From: Streptomyces sp. NRRL S-37
GTDB lineage: Bacteria; Actinomycetota; Actinomycetes; Streptomycetales; Streptomycetaceae
DNA length: 64,000 bases
Assembly (NCBI RefSeq): GCF_000721605.1
Contig: NZ_JOIZ01000001.1
Coordinates: forward strand, 1-64,000
Direction: 5' to 3'
Every line of letters starts with the position of its first letter. The stretch's first letter is position 1. Of this stretch, positions 61,167-64,000 are shown piece by piece. The translations under genes were made by a program, and so were the position numbers. Below the pieces are notes generated by a model. It was not told the origin of the DNA. It saw only the letters and a program-made list of their open reading frames with translations, and searched no databases.

Positions 61167-62206
61167 GCGCCGTCGTCGTGGCCGTCCTGCTGTCCCTCGT
61201 CTCCGCCGTCGCCTACGCCGCCGCCGCGGTGGCCCAGGAACGGCTGGCCTCCCGGTCCTCCGGCACCGGCACGCTGCGGCTGCTGGCCGACGGCGCCTGG
61301 TGGCGGGCGGTCGCGCTGAACGCCTCGGCCGCGCTGCTCCATGTGGCGGCGCTCAGGTACGGCCCGCTCACCGTGGTCCAGCCGCTGGGCGCCCTCACCC
61401 TGGTCGCGGCGGTGCCCCTGGGGGCGCGGCTCGCGGGGCGGCCGGTGAGCGCGGTCGAGTGGCGGGGTACGGCGCTCACCCTCGCCGGTCTGGCGGCGGT
61501 GCTGGTGACGGCGTCCGGGCCGGCTCCCGACGACGTGCTGGGCGTCCCCGAGGCGCTGGCCGTCGCGGGCGGTACGGCTGCCCTGATCGGCCTGCTGGCC
61601 TGGCCGGGGTCCCGGCCCGGTCTGCGGCACGCGTCCGCGTCGGGCATCGCCTCCGGGGTGGCCTCGGCGCTCACCCAGACCGTGACGGTCGCGGTGACGG
61701 ACCGGTCCGGCCCGCTGCCCGGCGTCCAGGTGGCCGTGGTGGCGCTGCTGGTGGCCGCCTTCGCGGCCGGAGGGCTGCTGCTGTCGCAGACCGCCTACCG
61801 GGGCGGCCTGGGCGCCCCGCTCGCGGTGGTCACCCTGGCGAACCCGGTGGCGGCCGCGGTGATCGGCCTCTCCCTCCTGGGCGAACGCCTCCGCGACGGC
61901 CCGGCGGGCATTCTGCTCGCCCTGACCGGCGCGGGGCTCGCCTCCTGGGGTGTCCTGCTGCTGAGCCGGGCGGCGCCCCGCCCGACGGGAGCACCCGTGG
62001 CCCCGACTCACGTGAGCCCTCCCGCAGTATGGCAACGGGGCTCCGCAGAGGAGGTCGTCACCGCGGGCAGTCGTGCCTCCCCCAGAGCCCGAAAGGGCCT
62101 GGGAGGTACCCCCAGGGCGATGGGGGTCCCCCCGCTCGAGCGCAGTCGAGAGTGGGGGAGGCACCCCGCGAACGCCGGGCTGCGTGACACCCCCGCCCAG
62201 CCCTGA
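61163..62206 (+). CDS. DMT-family (EamA-like) membrane transporter with a repeat-derived C-terminal tail
   Basis: 347 residues from GTG 61163. About nine to ten hydrophobic segments in an EamA-type layout (SLVSAVAYAAAAVAQERLA, LRYGPLTVVQPLGALTLVAA, ALTGAGLASWGVLLLSRAA). The membrane part ends near residue 275. The last 70 residues are Pro/Arg/Gly-rich (RASPRARKGLGGTPRAMGV, LERSREWG); those from about residue 306 are the translation of repeat copy 3, so the original end was probably lost. It would export or import small molecules or act in membrane lipid flipping; substrate unknown. Confidence 0.82.
   Translation: MSAVVVAVLLSLVSAVAYAAAAVAQERLASRSSGTGTLRLLADGAWWRAVALNASAALLHVAALRYGPLTVVQPLGALTLVAAVPLGARLAGRPVSAVEWRGTALTLAGLAAVLVTASGPAPDDVLGVPEALAVAGGTAALIGLLAWPGSRPGLRHASASGIASGVASALTQTVTVAVTDRSGPLPGVQVAVVALLVAAFAAGGLLLSQTAYRGGLGAPLAVVTLANPVAAAVIGLSLLGERLRDGPAGILLALTGAGLASWGVLLLSRAAPRPTGAPVAPTHVSPPAVWQRGSAEEVVTAGSRASPRARKGLGGTPRAMGVPPLERSREWGRHPANAGLRDTPAQP
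62075..62201 (+). repeat. Dispersed hairpin-rich repeat, copy 3
   Basis: In the same orientation as the DMT gene. GCCTCCCCCAGAGCCC and GGGCCTGGGAGG (first module, stem GCCC-GAAA-GGGC), then a second module with CCCGCTCGAGCG and GAGTGGGGGAGGCACC, and a tail with CACCCCCGCCCAGCCC. It matches copy 1 in content and order over about 130 bp and is read through by the DMT gene. Confidence 0.7.
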
Positions 62207-62213
62207 GCAGCGG

Positions 62214-64000
62214 TCAGTCCGTGGCGATCGCCGGGTCGCTGACGCCCGGCCGGCCGTTCTCGACGTGCCCCGCGAAGCGGCGCAGGAACGCCGGCTCGGC
62301 CGCGGAGGTGACCGTCAGGTCGTACCAGCGGTGGCTCCCGCGCAGGTCGACGGTGCGGTGCACGGTGGCGCCGGGGCGGACGGTGACGGTCGCGGGGCGG
62401 CCCCCGTATCCGTCGGCCAGCCGCAGCCGGGCCGTGCCGGAGCCCTCGTTGACGAACGTCAGCCGGACGTCGTCGCCGGTGTGGCGGGCGGTGACCTCGC
62501 AGCCGGCGGTCCCGTTCGGGCCGCGGAAGACGCGGAGGAACCCGTTCGGGCCGTGGACGGTCAGGTCGTACGAGCCCTCGGAGTACGCGGAGTTCCAGGT
62601 GTCCGAGATCTCCTTGCCGGCCTCGGTCGTGTAGGTCCAGGGGCCGTCGGCGCGGTTGCCGGACGTGACCAGGAAGGCGGCACCCGCCCGGGCGCCGGAG
62701 GCGAAGGTGAGCGTGAACCTCCCGGTCGCCGGGTCGGCGGAACCGTCCACCGCCGGGGCGTACTTCAGCGGGCGGGCCGGGCGCAGCCCGCGCTCCTGGC
62801 GGGGCATGCCGGCGTCGGCCGGGGGCGTGGGCCGGTAGTCGGGGTGCCGGTCGCGGTCCTGCGGCTCGTAGGCGTCGGTGTCCGGCAGGCGGGCCGGCCG
62901 GCTGTCCTTGCGGGAGAAGTCGAAGGCACTGGTCAGATCGCCGCAGATCGCGCGCCGCCACGGCGAGATGCCCGGTTCGCGCACGCCGAAGCGGCGCTCC
63001 ATGAACCGGATGACCGAGGTGTGGTCGAACGTCTCCGAGCAGACGTACCCGCCCTTGCTCCACGGTGAGACGACCAGCATCGGCACGCGCGGGCCGAGCC
63101 CGTAGAAGCCCTCGCGGTGGGTCGCACTGCCCTCGAAGACGTCCAGGGAGACGTCGACGGTGGACCGGCCCTGCGCGGCCGACTTCGGCGGCAGCGGCGG
63201 CACCACGTGGTCGAAGAAGCCGTCGTTCTCGTCGTACGTGATGAACAGGGCGGTCTTCGCCCAGACGGCCGGGTTGGAGGTGAGCGCGTCCAGGACCTGG
63301 GAGATGTACCAGGCGCCGTAGTTGGATGGCCAGTTGGAGTGCTCGGAGAAGGCCTCGGGGGCGGCGATCCAGGAGATCTGCGGCAGCCGGCCGGCCTTGA
63401 CGTCGGCGCGCAGCCGGTCGAAGTAACCGTCGCCGTTCTTGACGTCGGTGCCGGTGCGGGCCTTGTCGTACAGGGGGTCGCCCGGCTCGGCGTTGCGGTA
63501 CTTGTTGAAGTACAGCAGGGAGTTGTCGCCGTAGTTGCCGCGGTAGGCGTCGGGGATCCAGCCCCAGTGGCCGGCCGCGTCCAGACCGTCGCCGATGTCC
63601 TGGTAGATCTTCCAGGAGATCCCGGCCTCCTCCAGGCGCTCGGGGTACGTCGTCCAGTCGTAGCCGAGTTCGTCGTTGCCGAGGACCGGGCCGCCGCCCT
63701 CGCCGTCGTTGCCGGTGTGGCCCGACCACAGGTAGTAGCGGTTGGGGTCGGTGGAGCCGATGAAGGAGCAGTGGTAGGCGTCGCAGACGGTGAAGGTGTC
63801 GGCGAGCGCGTAGTGGAAGGGGATGTCCTCGCGGGTCAGGTACGCCATGGTGGTGGTGCCCTTGGCGGGCAGCCAGCGGTCGTACTTGCCGTTGTGGTAG
63901 GCCTCCTGGCCGTCGGGCCAGCTGTGCGGCAGCCCTTCCAGGAACTGCATGCCGAGGTCGTCGGCCTCCGGGTGGAAGGGCAGGACCTCCGTGCCGTCGG
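62214..64000 (-). CDS. Phosphocholine-specific phospholipase C-like phosphoesterase (5' end beyond the window)
   Basis: 595 residues are visible and the frame runs off the right edge, so the start is outside. It is a secreted phosphoesterase of the PLC/acid-phosphatase type. STDPNRYYLWSGH, TTYPERLEEAGISWKIYQD and the metal region FITYDENDGFFDHVVPP are diagnostic, as is SPWSKGGYVCSETFDHTSV. The C-terminal 200 residues are two beta-rich DUF756 domains typical of phosphocholine-specific enzymes. The signal peptide (probably Tat) lies outside. It may hydrolyse phospholipids for phosphate scavenging. Converges on the DMT gene, 7 bp away. Confidence 0.9.
   Translation of the reverse strand, partial: DGTEVLPFHPEADDLGMQFLEGLPHSWPDGQEAYHNGKYDRWLPAKGTTTMAYLTREDIPFHYALADTFTVCDAYHCSFIGSTDPNRYYLWSGHTGNDGEGGGPVLGNDELGYDWTTYPERLEEAGISWKIYQDIGDGLDAAGHWGWIPDAYRGNYGDNSLLYFNKYRNAEPGDPLYDKARTGTDVKNGDGYFDRLRADVKAGRLPQISWIAAPEAFSEHSNWPSNYGAWYISQVLDALTSNPAVWAKTALFITYDENDGFFDHVVPPLPPKSAAQGRSTVDVSLDVFEGSATHREGFYGLGPRVPMLVVSPWSKGGYVCSETFDHTSVIRFMERRFGVREPGISPWRRAICGDLTSAFDFSRKDSRPARLPDTDAYEPQDRDRHPDYRPTPPADAGMPRQERGLRPARPLKYAPAVDGSADPATGRFTLTFASGARAGAAFLVTSGNRADGPWTYTTEAGKEISDTWNSAYSEGSYDLTVHGPNGFLRVFRGPNGTAGCEVTARHTGDDVRLTFVNEGSGTARLRLADGYGGRPATVTVRPGATVHRTVDLRGSHRWYDLTVTSAAEPAFLRRFAGHVENGRPGVSDPAIATD

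Overview
The window is typical chromosomal DNA of a Streptomyces: very high GC in third codon positions, tightly packed genes, frequent GTG/TTG starts and ATGA/GTGA/TTGA overlaps, an SsgA-like sporulation protein, a WhiB-like protein, a two-domain laccase, an LPFR-motif small protein and a pca operon with its MarR regulator. From memory (not checked here), the gene order around ssgD, the laccase and pca resembles the S. coelicolor SCO6695-SCO6750 region. No rRNA, tRNA, CRISPR array, prophage or transposase was seen.

Layout. 1-5785 (minus strand) is a translationally coupled set: a CDP-alcohol phosphatidyltransferase fusion, a sugar/alcohol-phosphate nucleotidyltransferase, an archaeal-type glycerol-1-phosphate dehydrogenase homologue, a second CDP-alcohol phosphatidyltransferase, a GT2 glycosyltransferase and the start of an ABC-2 polysaccharide exporter. 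It looks like a pathway that makes and exports an unusual phospholipid or wall glycopolymer. 6071-12615 holds single housekeeping and accessory genes: GalE, a CDF efflux pump, IPP isomerase, an RsbW-like kinase, an HdeD-like membrane protein, an enoyl-CoA hydratase and a GlxA/DJ-1 pair. 12771-23554 holds an LPFR small protein, Tex, an ABC-F protein, an unknown protein, a BCCT transporter, a macro-domain protein, an amino-acid permease and a MerR regulator. 23585-28195 is a beta-oxidation operon (CoA-transferase, thiolase, FadB-type fusion), followed by a frameshifted YjbR-like pseudogene.

28736-40712 contains a saccharopine-dehydrogenase-like reductase, endonuclease V, a Rho_N-domain protein, SsgD, a GPP34 protein, an ABC-F/UvrA-like pair behind a possible attenuator leader, a dimethylarginine hydrolase, an acyl-ACP desaturase behind three 15-bp direct repeats, a WhiB-like protein and a VOC protein. 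40983-48021 carries a LacI regulator, a small laccase, and a two-gene secreted unit (ThuA plus PQQ-type sugar dehydrogenase; cupredoxin plus Ig-like repeats plus 3-keto-disaccharide hydrolase) that may form an extracellular sugar-oxidation system.

48120-55337 has a Zn alcohol dehydrogenase, then pcaV divergent from pcaIJHGBL, which takes protocatechuate to 3-oxoadipate and on to its CoA ester. 55472-64000 has an ATPase of LAL type lacking its DNA-binding domain, a DUF2510 membrane protein, a TetR repressor facing a PAP2/DMT-transporter pair across a large palindrome, and a phosphocholine-type phospholipase C cut by the window end. Copies of a hairpin-rich dispersed repeat lie in three convergent gene junctions (about 15.4, 55.4 and 62.1 kb). 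The one near 62.1 kb is translated as the tail of the DMT transporter.
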